Of a stretch of DNA of 64,000 nt, positions 25,257-34,135 are shown piece by piece. The first letter of the stretch is position 1. Each line of letters starts with the position of its first letter. The DNA lies in assembly GCF_036182465.1 (NCBI RefSeq), contig NZ_CP108081.1, positions 1,550,001-1,614,000 on the forward strand, given 5' to 3'. The position numbers and the translations under genes were made by a program. The notes under the pieces are model-generated. The model was not told the DNA's origin, made no database searches, and saw nothing but the letters and a program-made list of their open reading frames with translations. Source of the stretch: Streptomyces sp. NBC_00258 (GTDB lineage: Bacteria > Actinomycetota > Actinomycetes > Streptomycetales > Streptomycetaceae).

Positions 25257-25679
25257 ATGGGTACCCAGAGATCCCTTCTCGGTGTGGTCGGCACCATGAC
25301 CCTGGTGCTGGCCTCCGTCTTCGCCTCCGGCTCGGCCCAGGCGGCGTCCTCAGCCACGTCCGCCGTCTCCCCGACGATCTCACCGGCCGCCCCCTCGCAG
25401 CTCGTGCCGCCCGGCGACTCCGTCACCTGTGACACGGGGAACTTCTGCGCCGGCGTCTGGGACCCCACGGTCAACCAGTGGCGGGTCTTCTTCCTGTACG
25501 ACTGCAACCGCTACTACCTGTCGAACTGGCACGGCACGGGCGAGGTCATGAACAGCCAGACCGACAACGCCCAGGCGACGATCTACGGTGAGAACGGCAA
25601 CGTGATCCAGACCTTCCCGGTCAGCACCGACGCACCCGACGTGGACTGGGAGCCGGTCTGGTCGATCCGGAACTGCTGA
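25257..25679 (+). CDS. Small secreted protein of unknown function
   Basis: A 140-residue protein. The first ~29 residues are a Sec signal peptide (short basic start, VVGTMTLVLASVFASG core, AQAA cleavage site). The mature protein is small and aromatic-rich with four cysteines (VTCDTGNFCAGVW, YDCNR, WSIRNC), enough for two disulfides. Its pattern (ATIYGENGNVIQTF) resembles small Streptomyces exported proteins and inhibitor-like folds, but I cannot name a family. AGAGGAG lies 11 nt before ATG 25257. Confidence 0.75.
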   Translation: MGTQRSLLGVVGTMTLVLASVFASGSAQAASSATSAVSPTISPAAPSQLVPPGDSVTCDTGNFCAGVWDPTVNQWRVFFLYDCNRYYLSNWHGTGEVMNSQTDNAQATIYGENGNVIQTFPVSTDAPDVDWEPVWSIRNC

Positions 25680-25824
25680 CCGGGAAGGAGTAGCACGCCT
25701 CTCCGCGCCCTCGGATGTTCCAGGTACGTGATCCGGCGGCGGCCGTGCAGCGCGGTGGGCGCGTTCACCAAGTCGGCAGATGACGCGGCGGCCGAACCTT
25801 CACCGTTCGGTCGTCGCAGTCGGC

Positions 25825-25906
25825 GCCACCATCGGCGAACTCGCCCGTGCGACAGGGGTCTCGGCCCCGGGCACCGCACGATTCCGCGGTGAGCGGGGCA
25901 GGCCGG
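25825..25906 (+). pseudogene. Remnant of a MerR-family DNA-binding domain
   Basis: ATIGELARATGVSAPGTARF and RGERGRP match the start of MerR regulators ('MTIGELARATGVSA..LRYYEERG'), with the second helix damaged. No start codon or rest of the protein is present, and the frame runs into the end of the MFS gene on the other strand. Confidence 0.4.
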
Positions 25907-25910
25907 TGAG

Positions 25911-27158
25911 TCATGCGACCCGGGCGTCTTGGGTCGACGCTGCGGGCTCAGCAGCGGACAAATGCCTCTGTTTTGGCAGCAAGAGCGGGGTGGCGAGCAG
26001 GAGAACGCCGGACATGGTGATCGCGGCGAGTGGGCTGGTGAGTGTGGCGAGAATGCCCCAGGTCACCATCAGGGCAGCTTGCAGGAGTTTGCTGGTGGCA
26101 CTCCATGTACTGAGGACTTGGGCGGTGTGATCCGCGGGAGTCCGTTGCAGGCGTTCTGTCGCGTAGACCGGATTGAAGATGCCCATGCAGGTGATCAGCA
26201 GGCCCTCGACGATGATCACGGTGAGGAGCCCGGGGATGCCGGGCTGGACGAACGCGAGACCGAGCGGGAAAAGGGATCGCAGCCAGCCAGAGACGATCAT
26301 GACCTGGTATCGGCCGTAGCGGGTCACGAGGCGCGCGGAGAGGCGGGCACCCGCGAAGCCGCCGAGTGCCGGGATGCCGAAGGCAAGACCGTATTGCCAG
26401 GCCGGGAAGTGGTACTGGCCCAGCAGGAGGACGGACAGAAGCGGGGCGGTGGCCATGATGAGGCCACTGACCAGGATCGAGTTGAGGAACAGGCGCCTCA
26501 GTGCGCGATCGCGGAGGATGAACCGCCAGCCGCCGAGAAGGTCGGCTCCGCGCAACCTGGTGGCGCGGTCGCGGGGCGAAGCGACATCGCCTCCGCGGAT
26601 GCGGAGGACACAGAGCGCGGACAGCAGGTAGCTGAGGGCGTCGGCCATGACAGTGACGACCGGGCCGAGCAACCCTGTGAGCGCACCGCCGAGGGGCGGG
26701 CCCGCCGCGGTCGCCGCCCAGCTCGTGCCCTCGAATCTCCCGTTCGCCACGAGGAGTTGGTCGCCGCGGACGAGATACTTCAGATACGCGCCGGATGCGG
26801 CGGAGAAGGCGATGCTCGCGGTCCCGGCGATGACCGAGACAACCAGCAGTTGCCCGTATGAGAGCAAGCCGAGGACGTACGCGATCGGGACGCTCGCCAC
26901 CGCGACGAACCGGATCAGGTCCATCGCGATCATCACCGGCCGCTTGGCCCGGTGCTCGACCCACGGCCCGAGCGAGAACGCGACGATCGCCGCGACGGCA
27001 AGCCCGGCCGCCTCCAGCACCGCCACGGCGAACGCCGACGAGTGCAGCACTCGAACCGCGATCAGCGGGAAGGCGCCGAAGGCAAGCCACGTACCGTATG
27101 TACTGACGGCGTAGGCCGACCACAGCCAACCGAAACCGTGCCCCAACTGCACGCGCAT
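25911..27158 (-). CDS. MFS transporter
   Basis: A 415-residue membrane protein with about twelve helices. The fold resembles EntS-like or macrolide-efflux MFS proteins: an N-terminal half ending with SYLLSALCVLRIRGGD, a central loop rich in charged residues, and a C-terminal half with LLLGQYHFPAWQYGLAFGIP and FNPVYATERLQRTP. This group usually exports small molecules. I chose ATG 27158 because AGGGAG lies upstream on the reverse strand; a longer frame begins at 27200. It diverges from the LysR-family gene at 27282, its probable regulator. Confidence 0.85.
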   Translation of the reverse strand: MRVQLGHGFGWLWSAYAVSTYGTWLAFGAFPLIAVRVLHSSAFAVAVLEAAGLAVAAIVAFSLGPWVEHRAKRPVMIAMDLIRFVAVASVPIAYVLGLLSYGQLLVVSVIAGTASIAFSAASGAYLKYLVRGDQLLVANGRFEGTSWAATAAGPPLGGALTGLLGPVVTVMADALSYLLSALCVLRIRGGDVASPRDRATRLRGADLLGGWRFILRDRALRRLFLNSILVSGLIMATAPLLSVLLLGQYHFPAWQYGLAFGIPALGGFAGARLSARLVTRYGRYQVMIVSGWLRSLFPLGLAFVQPGIPGLLTVIIVEGLLITCMGIFNPVYATERLQRTPADHTAQVLSTWSATSKLLQAALMVTWGILATLTSPLAAITMSGVLLLATPLLLPKQRHLSAAEPAASTQDARVA

Positions 27159-27281
27159 GCGACTCCCTCGCGACAACCGATGTTCGGGTCGCTGAATCAC
27201 ACCGGGCGCACCGCCGCGGGATCAAACAACCGGCTCCCGGGCGAGCCACAACCATCAGTTGGGCACGTCTATGCTCGATCA

Positions 27282-28244
27282 ATGGATACCGAGGCGGTGC
27301 GGTCGTTCGTCCGCGCGGCCGAGCTCGGTCAGCTGCAACACGCGGCCGACGAGCTCGGCGTAACGCAACAGGCCGTGTCGAAGCGGATCGCAGCCCTTGA
27401 GCGCGAGCTCGACGTCAGGTTGTTCACCCGCACGGCCCGAGGGGTCGAGCTGACACTCGACGGTCAGGCCTTCCTCCCGCACGCCCGGAGCATCGTCACG
27501 GGTGTCGACCGCGCCGTCACCGCGATCAGACCGGGCTCGCGGGCTCTTCGGATCGATGTTCTCGGCCTGCGATCCGCGCAGGCCGTCGTTCTGCACGACT
27601 ACTGGCGGTCGCATCCCGAAACCGACCTCGACGTGGTGACGCTCAGGGTCAACGACCCGCGCATGGCAGTCGCCGCCGTCCAAGCGGGCGATATCGACGC
27701 CTCGTTCCGCTCGGTCACCGACGCGGCCACGCTGCCGCGCGACGTGCAGATGATCCACGCCTTCGACTCCCCGCTGGAACTCCTCGTCGGCCCGAGGCAC
27801 CCGCTCGCCTCCGCACGGACACTGACACCGACCCAGCTGCGCCGGCACCGGATCTGGGTGCCGGGTATCGCACCGCGAAGCGAATGGGCGGAGTTCTACG
27901 ACCAGCTCGCCACCGACTTCGACCTCCGCATCGACGCCGCGGGGCCGAACTTCGGCAACGAGGTGCTCCTCGACATCCTCGCGGACTCCGCAGACGTGGC
28001 CACCCTCGTGGGATCGCGCGACCGGTACATCTGGCCGACCAACCACGACCTGCGCCGCATCGCGATCGTGAATCCGACGCTCGCCTACCCGCTCTCGCTC
28101 ATTCTCCCCCGGGAGAATCCACACCCAGGACTCCGGGCGATCATCAACCACTTCGGAAGCCTGGCGCCGCTCCCCGAGACGGCCTGGCTCCCATCCTGGG
28201 CGACGACACCACGCCGCAGCGACGGACCCGTCGAGCACCCCTGA
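27282..28244 (+). CDS. LysR-family transcriptional regulator
   Basis: A 320-residue LTTR. The N-terminal winged HTH is complete: VRSFVRAAELGQLQHAADEL, then GVTQQAVSKRIAALERELDV, then LFTRTARGVELT. Residues 90-290 form the periplasmic-binding-like effector domain (IDVLGLRSAQAV, LLVGPRHPLAS). It diverges from the MFS gene across 123 bp. In that gap GGCTC-N6-GAGCC (27232-27247) is a possible LysR-type dyad. The arrangement suggests an effector-controlled exporter. Confidence 0.92.
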   Translation: MDTEAVRSFVRAAELGQLQHAADELGVTQQAVSKRIAALERELDVRLFTRTARGVELTLDGQAFLPHARSIVTGVDRAVTAIRPGSRALRIDVLGLRSAQAVVLHDYWRSHPETDLDVVTLRVNDPRMAVAAVQAGDIDASFRSVTDAATLPRDVQMIHAFDSPLELLVGPRHPLASARTLTPTQLRRHRIWVPGIAPRSEWAEFYDQLATDFDLRIDAAGPNFGNEVLLDILADSADVATLVGSRDRYIWPTNHDLRRIAIVNPTLAYPLSLILPRENPHPGLRAIINHFGSLAPLPETAWLPSWATTPRRSDGPVEHP

Positions 28245-28406
28245 CGCCGGGTCCCGCGGGCTCGCCCGCTGTCAAAGCCGGATCGGACCAAGCAGTCGAG
28301 CACACCAGGCTCATTTCGACAGCGGCCGCCACACCCGCAGTCCCTGGGCGTCGCCCCGTCCAGGGGACCTCAGCGACCGCCCCGCCGACAGTTCGCTACG
28401 ACCGAG

Positions 28407-29060
28407 TCAGTCGCCTGCAGAAGTGGACGGGGGCCTGCGCAGCAGCCACTGCCCGAACGTCCGGCGCGAGGGCCGCACCACCACGCGGCCGAAGGCCTTC
28501 TGACCGACCAGTTCCACTCGCAGAGTGACCGGCGTATCGGGATTCGTCGGAGTCCGACGGTACTTGACCCTGCTGTGCACCAGCTGCAGACCATCGGTAT
28601 CGACCACGATGCCCGGCCTCGTGACCAGCGTCAGGGTCTTCCCCGTCATACCCACGTCGATCCGCAAGGTGTCGTGCGTGATCACTGCGTCAGTGAAGTC
28701 GAGTGTCACCTCGCAGTACGTCACCGCGAGTTCCAGCCTCCGCGGTACCACCCAGCGTCCCGCGCGCTCGATCGCGCCGCTGTGGACCTGTTCGATCCGG
28801 ACTACGTCCTTGACCCCTGCCACAGTCGTGCCGGCCGTGGCCGACACGGGCGGCAAGTCAGCGGTGAGCGTGGCCAGTTCGCTCAGGGTCCGCGCCGACA
28901 GGGCGGCTTCCAGGCGCTCGTCCAACTCGTCCGCGGTCAGCAGGCCGTCCCCCGCCGCGATACGCAGCACATCCACAACCCGGTCCCGGTCCGCATGAGA
29001 GGCTCGCAGCTCGGGCGACGAGCCGGAGCTCTTCCCGGTGGGTGAAATCTCTCCCGACAT
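28407..29060 (-). CDS. DUF1707 (SHOCT-like) domain protein
   Basis: A 217-residue protein. The DUF1707 domain is RASHADRDRVVDVLRIAAGD plus GLLTADELDERLEAALSART near residues 19-60. The C-terminal half is beta-rich (ELAVTYCEVTLDFTDAVITH) and resembles the LiaF-like or cell-wall-active domain often fused to DUF1707. No membrane helix is seen. These proteins are widespread in actinobacteria and function unknown. ATG 29060 is preceded by ACAGGAGCAGGACGG. A palindrome at 29130-29141 lies upstream and may be its operator. Confidence 0.85.
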   Translation of the reverse strand: MSGEISPTGKSSGSSPELRASHADRDRVVDVLRIAAGDGLLTADELDERLEAALSARTLSELATLTADLPPVSATAGTTVAGVKDVVRIEQVHSGAIERAGRWVVPRRLELAVTYCEVTLDFTDAVITHDTLRIDVGMTGKTLTLVTRPGIVVDTDGLQLVHSRVKYRRTPTNPDTPVTLRVELVGQKAFGRVVVRPSRRTFGQWLLRRPPSTSAGD

Positions 29061-29129
29061 GCTTCCGTCCTGCTCCTGTCGAACGACTCCGCGCGACGCA
29101 GGCAGCGGCGCGGGTAGAAGACTAACGCT

Positions 29130-29141
29130 CTATCGCGATAG
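29130..29141. promoter_or_regulatory. Palindrome upstream of the DUF1707 gene
   Basis: CTATCGCGATAG is a perfect 12-bp palindrome 70 bp upstream of the DUF1707 start codon. AT-flanked TCGCGA palindromes are used by several small repressor families. The AT-rich core stands out from the GC-rich surroundings. Confidence 0.5.
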
Positions 29142-29195
29142 GGATCCCTGCTTGGCCCCATCGCGGAGAGGCCATGGCCGACGTCGATTCACGGC

Positions 29196-29367
29196 ATGTC
29201 CGGCCCCGGGCCCGGTGACTCCGGATCACCGGTGTGCAAGATCGACGACAAGGGCGACACCATCGTCGTCGGAAGTCCTTGCCCACGGCAACGAGACGGT
29301 GTTCGGCGTCGAGAACGCGATCGCCCGGCGTGCGAGAGACCCGACCCGCCACTACGGGGGGAAGTGA
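29196..29367 (+). pseudogene. Frameshifted small conserved gene (unidentified)
   Basis: Two consecutive frames give one plausible small protein: SPVCKIDDKGDTIVVG (29226-29273), then after a frame change near 29270 VLAHGNETVFGVENAIARRA and RDPTRHYGGK to TGA 29365-29367. Both halves have good codon usage and read like one product, but no single frame joins them. Either the gene is broken or the assembly has an indel here. The rest of 29061-29517 shows no other gene. Confidence 0.45.
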
Positions 29368-29517
29368 CGGGCCGGGCCTGGGGTCCACGGTGCCACACTC
29401 GTCCCCGGCGCGCGCGGTCTCCGGGGGAAGTCGTTCAGTCTCAAAGCCGCCTTCCCTGCTCCGGGGCCTGATCCTTTTGGGGTCGGGCCGGTCCGAGCCC
29501 GGTTACCGTGGTGCGCC

Positions 29518-30342
29518 ATGAAGGTCCTGATCATCGGTGGCAGCGGGTTTCTCGGGACGGAACTGGTGCGCCGGGCGACGGCTGCGGGCCGGGAGACGGC
29601 CGCGACGTACTGTTCCCGCCCCGGCGGAACCGCCGGAGCCTCGTGGTACCGGCTCGATCTTCGCTCCCCCGGGCATGTCGAGGAGCTACTGGCCGCTGTG
29701 GCCCCCAGTGCCGTCATCGACGCAACGAGCGGAGGAAGCGACTGGGCGGTCACCGCAGAGGGCTCGATCAGGGTGGCGATGGCTGCGACGCGACGCGGTT
29801 GCCGCCTGGTCCACGTCTCGAGCGACGCCGTGTTCTCCGGTTCCCGGATTCACTACGACGAGACCTGCCTGCCCGACCCGGTCACCCCGTACGGCGCGGC
29901 CAAGGCCACCGCCGAGACCGCTGTGCGGATCCTGGCGCCGGCCGCCGCGGTCGCCCGTACCTCGTTGATCATCGGACACGGCGGATCCGTGCACGAGCAC
30001 CTGGTCCACGCGCTGGCCGCCGGCACACGCGACGGCGCCCTGTTCACCGACGACATCCGCTGCCCGGTCCATGTGGAAGACCTGGCCTCCGCCCTGCTGG
30101 AACTCGCGTTGTCGGACCGGGCCGGGATGTTCCACCTCGCCGGAGCGGACGCCCTCAGCCGCCACGAACTCGGCGTACTCATCGCACGACGCGACGGACT
30201 GGACGCGGCCCGGCTGCCTGCCGGGCGCCGAGCCGACGCCCTCATGCCCGGCGCCCTCGACGTCCGCCTCGACAGCAGCGCCACCCAGGAACGCGTACGC
30301 ACCCGGCTGCGTGGAGCGAGAGAGTTCCTCCACGTCCAGTAG
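29518..30342 (+). CDS. NAD(P)-dependent sugar epimerase/reductase (RmlD-like extended SDR)
   Basis: A 274-residue extended SDR. VLIIGGSGFLGTELVRRA is the N-terminal G-x-x-G-x-x-G loop, VHVSSDAVFSG the serine strand, and PYGAAKATAE the Y-x-x-x-K pair. The layout matches dTDP-4-dehydrorhamnose reductase-like proteins (RmlD superfamily). No other dTDP-sugar genes lie nearby, so a true RmlD role is doubtful. It converges with the LLM oxidoreductase 13 bp away. Confidence 0.82.
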   Translation: MKVLIIGGSGFLGTELVRRATAAGRETAATYCSRPGGTAGASWYRLDLRSPGHVEELLAAVAPSAVIDATSGGSDWAVTAEGSIRVAMAATRRGCRLVHVSSDAVFSGSRIHYDETCLPDPVTPYGAAKATAETAVRILAPAAAVARTSLIIGHGGSVHEHLVHALAAGTRDGALFTDDIRCPVHVEDLASALLELALSDRAGMFHLAGADALSRHELGVLIARRDGLDAARLPAGRRADALMPGALDVRLDSSATQERVRTRLRGAREFLHVQ

Positions 30343-30355
30343 ACGCACGGCGGCG

Positions 30356-31222
30356 CTACAGGACCGGCGGGCCCTGCTCGATGCGGCGCAGCACCGGTTC
30401 GAGCCGGTCCAGTGCATCGCCGGTCTGGATCTGCCGTTCGTCCCACCAGGTGGCCCCGGCCTCGGCCAGCGGGCCGATCAGATCGCGGGTCCTGGCCGCG
30501 TCGTCACCCGGTGTGGCGCCACCGAGGACGATCTCGAACGGGGTGCCGGACCGGTCTTCGCGCTGCTTGCGAACGTAGGCGACCAGGTCGCGGACCTGAT
30601 CGACGGGCGGTACGTGGCCGTGCCTGGCCTCGGTGAACAGCGGGACCACGCCGTCCCAGCGGGCGGCCCGGCGCATGGGCGGGCGGTTCGGCCAGAATCC
30701 GGCGACCCAGACCGGCGGCCGAGGGCGTTGCACCGTGGCGGGCAGCAAGGTCACGTCCCGTACCTGGTAGTGCCGTCCGTCGTGGTTCACCGGCTTGCCC
30801 GACCAGTAGCGCTGGAGCAGGTCAAGGCCCTCGTCGAGCCGCTCGGCCAGTACCTTCGGGTCGGTGGTGTCGCCGAAGCTCGCGTACTCGTCCTCGACGG
30901 GCCCGCCCAGCCCCGCGGCGAAGGTGACGCGGCCGCCGCTCACGGCGTCCAAGGTGGCGACCTGGCGGGCGAGTTGCTGCGGGCGCCGCCGGGCGACGGG
31001 GGTGACCAGCGTGCCCAGTCTGATCCGGGACGTCGCCAGCGCGGCGGCGGTCAGCAGCATCCAGGGGTCCCCGAAGGGTCTGTCCCCGTGCTTGCGGTGC
31101 AGCACGTGATCCCAGACGAACAGCCCGTCCCACCCTGCCTGTTCCGCCGCCACGGCCGCCTTCGCCACGGTCCTGGGATCGGCGAAGTCACCGAAGTTCG
31201 GAATGTTCACCGAGAAGCGCAT
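30356..31222 (-). CDS. LLM-class flavin-dependent oxidoreductase
   Basis: A 288-residue luciferase-like monooxygenase fold (F420- or FMN-dependent). Typical blocks are MRFSVNIPNFGDFADPRTV, then AEQAGWDGLFVWDHVL, then IRLGTLVTPVARRRPQQLAR and RPPVWVAGFWPNR. Streptomyces use F420 widely, so an F420-dependent reductase is as likely as a monooxygenase. ATG 31222 is preferred over the in-frame ATG 31240, because the family start MRFSVN begins there. It is monocistronic and convergent with the RmlD-like gene. Confidence 0.88.
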   Translation of the reverse strand: MRFSVNIPNFGDFADPRTVAKAAVAAEQAGWDGLFVWDHVLHRKHGDRPFGDPWMLLTAAALATSRIRLGTLVTPVARRRPQQLARQVATLDAVSGGRVTFAAGLGGPVEDEYASFGDTTDPKVLAERLDEGLDLLQRYWSGKPVNHDGRHYQVRDVTLLPATVQRPRPPVWVAGFWPNRPPMRRAARWDGVVPLFTEARHGHVPPVDQVRDLVAYVRKQREDRSGTPFEIVLGGATPGDDAARTRDLIGPLAEAGATWWDERQIQTGDALDRLEPVLRRIEQGPPVL

Positions 31223-31405
31223 CCCCGCATCGTGCTGCACGGCACCGCGACCGGCAACCGAAAATTCTGGCGGGCCGGCATTCCCTGTCCCCCGAGAGAG
31301 CTACGCGCAGGTGTCCACCGAGCGGTGACGATTCCGGGTCGCCGGATCCATAGCTTTCTACACAGCCCGCGGCACTCCGGTCGCGGCTCTGACGTAGGAG
31401 TTCTC

Positions 31406-32242
31406 ATGAGACTGGTCTGGCAACTCGTGGCCGTCGCGGCGGTCGCTTTCATCGGCGGTCAGGCCCTTGCCGCGTTGGAGGACCACCCGTGGCTCCAACT
31501 GGCCGTCGGCGTCCCGACGGCCGTGCTCGCGGTGCTCGTCTACGGGTGGGTGGTACGGCGGACCGAGCGCCGCCCGTCCACGGAGGTGGCCCTGGAGGGG
31601 GCCCCGGCCGCGACAGGCCGCGGAACACTGATCGGCGCCGCGCTGTTCGGGGCCGTGATGGTGAACCTCTTCACCTCCGGGCACTACGAGGTCGACGGCC
31701 TGGGCTCGGTGTCGGGCGCGGCAGGGCTGTTCGGCTTCATGGCCGCCGCGGCGGTGACGGAGGAACTCCTGTTCCGCGGCGTCCTGTTCCGCATCGCCGA
31801 GGAGCACATCGGCACATGGATCGCGCTGGTGCTGACCGGTGCGCTGTTCGGCCTGTCGCACCTGTTCAACCCGCACGCGAGCCTGTGGGGCGCCACCGCC
31901 ATCGCCATCGAGGCCGGCGGCATGCTCACCGCCGCGTACGTCGCCACCCGCAGGCTGTGGGTACCGATCGGCCTGCACTTCGGCTGGAACTTCGCCGCGT
32001 CCGGCATCTTCAGCACCGAGGTCTCGGGCAACGACACCTCTCAGGGACTGCTGGACTCCGCGATGTCGGGCCCGAAGCTGCTCACCGGTGGCGACTTCGG
32101 CCCGGAGGGAAGCGTGTACTCGGTGCTGTTCTGCGTACTGGCGACGATCGCGTTCATGTGGCTTGCCCACCGGCGCGGTCATGTGGTGCCCCGCCGTCGG
32201 CGCGCCGAGCGGATCGACACCACCGCTACACTCCCCCGATGA
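31406..32242 (+). CDS. CPBP-family intramembrane (Abi/Rce1-like) metalloprotease
   Basis: A 278-residue membrane protein with about eight helices. The CPBP/Abi signature is complete: VTEELLFRGVLFRIAEE (E-E-x-x-x-R), ALFGLSHLFNP (F-x-x-x-H) and LHFGWNFAASG (H-x-x-x-N). These glutamic intramembrane proteases cleave membrane substrates or confer bacteriocin self-immunity. GTAGGAG precedes ATG 31406. Its stop overlaps the histidine kinase start by 4 nt (ATGA), so it heads a translationally coupled three-gene operon. Confidence 0.88.
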   Translation: MRLVWQLVAVAAVAFIGGQALAALEDHPWLQLAVGVPTAVLAVLVYGWVVRRTERRPSTEVALEGAPAATGRGTLIGAALFGAVMVNLFTSGHYEVDGLGSVSGAAGLFGFMAAAAVTEELLFRGVLFRIAEEHIGTWIALVLTGALFGLSHLFNPHASLWGATAIAIEAGGMLTAAYVATRRLWVPIGLHFGWNFAASGIFSTEVSGNDTSQGLLDSAMSGPKLLTGGDFGPEGSVYSVLFCVLATIAFMWLAHRRGHVVPRRRRAERIDTTATLPR

Positions 32243-33387
32243 TCAGTCTTCGGCGGCCCCCGGAGTGGTGGAGCGGGGCCGACGTCACCGTCCGGGATCT
32301 CCCGATCGGGTTCCTGTGCATCGCCGCGTCGTTCCTGCCGGGGTTCTACGGGACGCAGATCGGCGACCTGCCGCACCGCCCGCTCGACGCGCTGGCCCTC
32401 GTGGCGATCGCCCTTGAATGCCTCCCGCTCGCCGTGCGCCGGAGGTGGCCGGCCCTCTGTCTCGCCCTGGTGTCGGTCGGCTTCGCCATCGACCAGATCC
32501 GCGGCTACCACTCGTTCGCGGGCACCGCGCTGCCGATCGCGCTGCTGAGCGTGGGGGCCCATCTGGAACGGCACCGGCGTACGGCCGCGATCGTCTTCTC
32601 GGTGGCCTACGTGCCGCTGGCGGTCGCGCTCTACCGGCTCGACTCGGGCGAACCGCTGAGCGGATTCGTGACGTTCTACCTGGCGATGGTCCTCGCCTGG
32701 GGTTTCGGGGCGTGGCTGCGCTCCACCCGGGTCGCGGATGCCGAACGCCGCAGCCGTATCGCCGAGGACACCCGCACCGCCGAACGCACCCGCATCGCGA
32801 GCGAGTTGCACGACGTCGTGACCCATCATGTGACGGCGATGGTCGTGCAGGCCGAGGCAGCCCGCTATCTCACCGCCTCACCCGATCGCCTCGACCAGAC
32901 CCTGACCGCCGTCACCGACACCGGCCGGCGGGCCATCACCGACCTGCGGCACCTGCTCGACCTGCTCAACCCGGACCACGGCACCGAGGCCAGAACGCCG
33001 TCCGTCGGCAGACTGCTCACACTCGTGGAGCAGACGCGCAGGGCAGGCCAGCCGGTGGAGTTCACCGAGGAGGGCACACCGGCGGAGTCGACCGGCAGTG
33101 CCGAACTCGTGGCCTACCGGGTCGTGCAGGAGGCCCTGACCAACGCCCTCAAATACGCTCACGGCAGCCGCACTTCGGTCCAGGTGCGCCATGCCGAAAG
33201 GGAGATCACCGTGGAGGTCAGTACGGACGGTTCCGGCTCGCGGGCCGGGTCCCCCGGCGGGAGCGGGCGGGGCCTCGCCGGTCTCCGCGAACGGGTCGAC
33301 GTCCTGGGCGGCGACTTCACCGCGGGCAGGCAGACTGCCGGTGGCTTCGTCGTACGGGCGCGTATACCTGCGGGGAGCCCGTCGTGA
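32239..33387 (+). CDS. Sensor histidine kinase (NarL/DesK type)
   Basis: A 382-residue membrane kinase. Four to five helices occupy residues 22-160. The HisKA_3 dimerisation helix then contains RIASELHDVVTHHVTAMVVQ with phospho-acceptor His191, and the ATPase domain has the N-box VVQEALTNALKYAHG and the glycine box GRGLAGLRERVDVLGG. It has no large extracellular loop, so the signal is probably sensed in or at the membrane. It overlaps the CPBP protease gene upstream and the response regulator downstream by 4 nt each. Confidence 0.92.
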   Translation: MISLRRPPEWWSGADVTVRDLPIGFLCIAASFLPGFYGTQIGDLPHRPLDALALVAIALECLPLAVRRRWPALCLALVSVGFAIDQIRGYHSFAGTALPIALLSVGAHLERHRRTAAIVFSVAYVPLAVALYRLDSGEPLSGFVTFYLAMVLAWGFGAWLRSTRVADAERRSRIAEDTRTAERTRIASELHDVVTHHVTAMVVQAEAARYLTASPDRLDQTLTAVTDTGRRAITDLRHLLDLLNPDHGTEARTPSVGRLLTLVEQTRRAGQPVEFTEEGTPAESTGSAELVAYRVVQEALTNALKYAHGSRTSVQVRHAEREITVEVSTDGSGSRAGSPGGSGRGLAGLRERVDVLGGDFTAGRQTAGGFVVRARIPAGSPS

Positions 33388-34043
33388 CCGCACCGATCCG
33401 GGTCCTGGTCTGCGACGACCAGGTGCTGATCCGCACCGGGCTGGTGACGATCATCGACGCGCAGCCCGACATGGAGGTGGCCGGCGAGTGCGGAGACGGG
33501 CAGGCAGCGGTCGACCTCGCCGCCCAAGTACACCCGGACGTCGTGGTGATGGACGTACGCATGCCGGTACTGGACGGCATCGAGGCCACCCGCCTGCTGG
33601 CCGGCGCCGGGGTACCGCATCCCGTCAAGGTGCTCGTGGTGACCACGTTCAACCTCGACGAGTACGTCTACGAGGCGCTGCGCGCGGGGGCGAGCGGGTT
33701 CCTGCTCAAGGACGCGCCGCCGGCCCAACTGCTCCACGGGATCAGGACCGTGGGCACGGGCGCGGCGCTACTGGACCCCGAGGTGACGCGTCGGCTCGTG
33801 GGCAGGTACGCCGCCCGCATCCGGCCCGCCGAGGGTGCCCCGCACGACATCCCGCTGACCCCTCGCGAACTGGAGGTCCTTCGCCTCATCGCGAACGGCC
33901 TTTCGAACAGCGAGATCGCCGCGACCCTCGTGATCAGCCCGGAGACCGTCAAGACCTTCGTCTCCCGCATCCTCGCCAAACTCAACCTTCGCGACCGCGT
34001 CCAGGCAGTCGTCTACGCCTACCGCCAAGGCCTGGTGACCTGA
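33384..34043 (+). CDS. NarL/LuxR-type response regulator
   Basis: A 219-residue regulator starting at GTG 33384 inside the kinase stop. The receiver domain has the acidic pair D11-D12 in VLVCDDQVLIR and phospho-acceptor Asp57 in VVVMDVRMPVLDG, with GFLLKD carrying the conserved lysine. The LuxR HTH covers LTPRELEVLRLIANGLSNSE to SRILAKLNLRDR. It is the partner of the preceding histidine kinase and probably controls its own operon, including the CPBP protease. Confidence 0.93.
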   Translation: MTAPIRVLVCDDQVLIRTGLVTIIDAQPDMEVAGECGDGQAAVDLAAQVHPDVVVMDVRMPVLDGIEATRLLAGAGVPHPVKVLVVTTFNLDEYVYEALRAGASGFLLKDAPPAQLLHGIRTVGTGAALLDPEVTRRLVGRYAARIRPAEGAPHDIPLTPRELEVLRLIANGLSNSEIAATLVISPETVKTFVSRILAKLNLRDRVQAVVYAYRQGLVT

Positions 34044-34135
34044 CGCGGCACTCGGGCGACGAGGCCCCTGCCTGCGGAGGCGAAGAAGACCTCAGGCCGG
34101 TCGCTTGAGCAGCCTTGCAGGGAGAGGACGAACGG

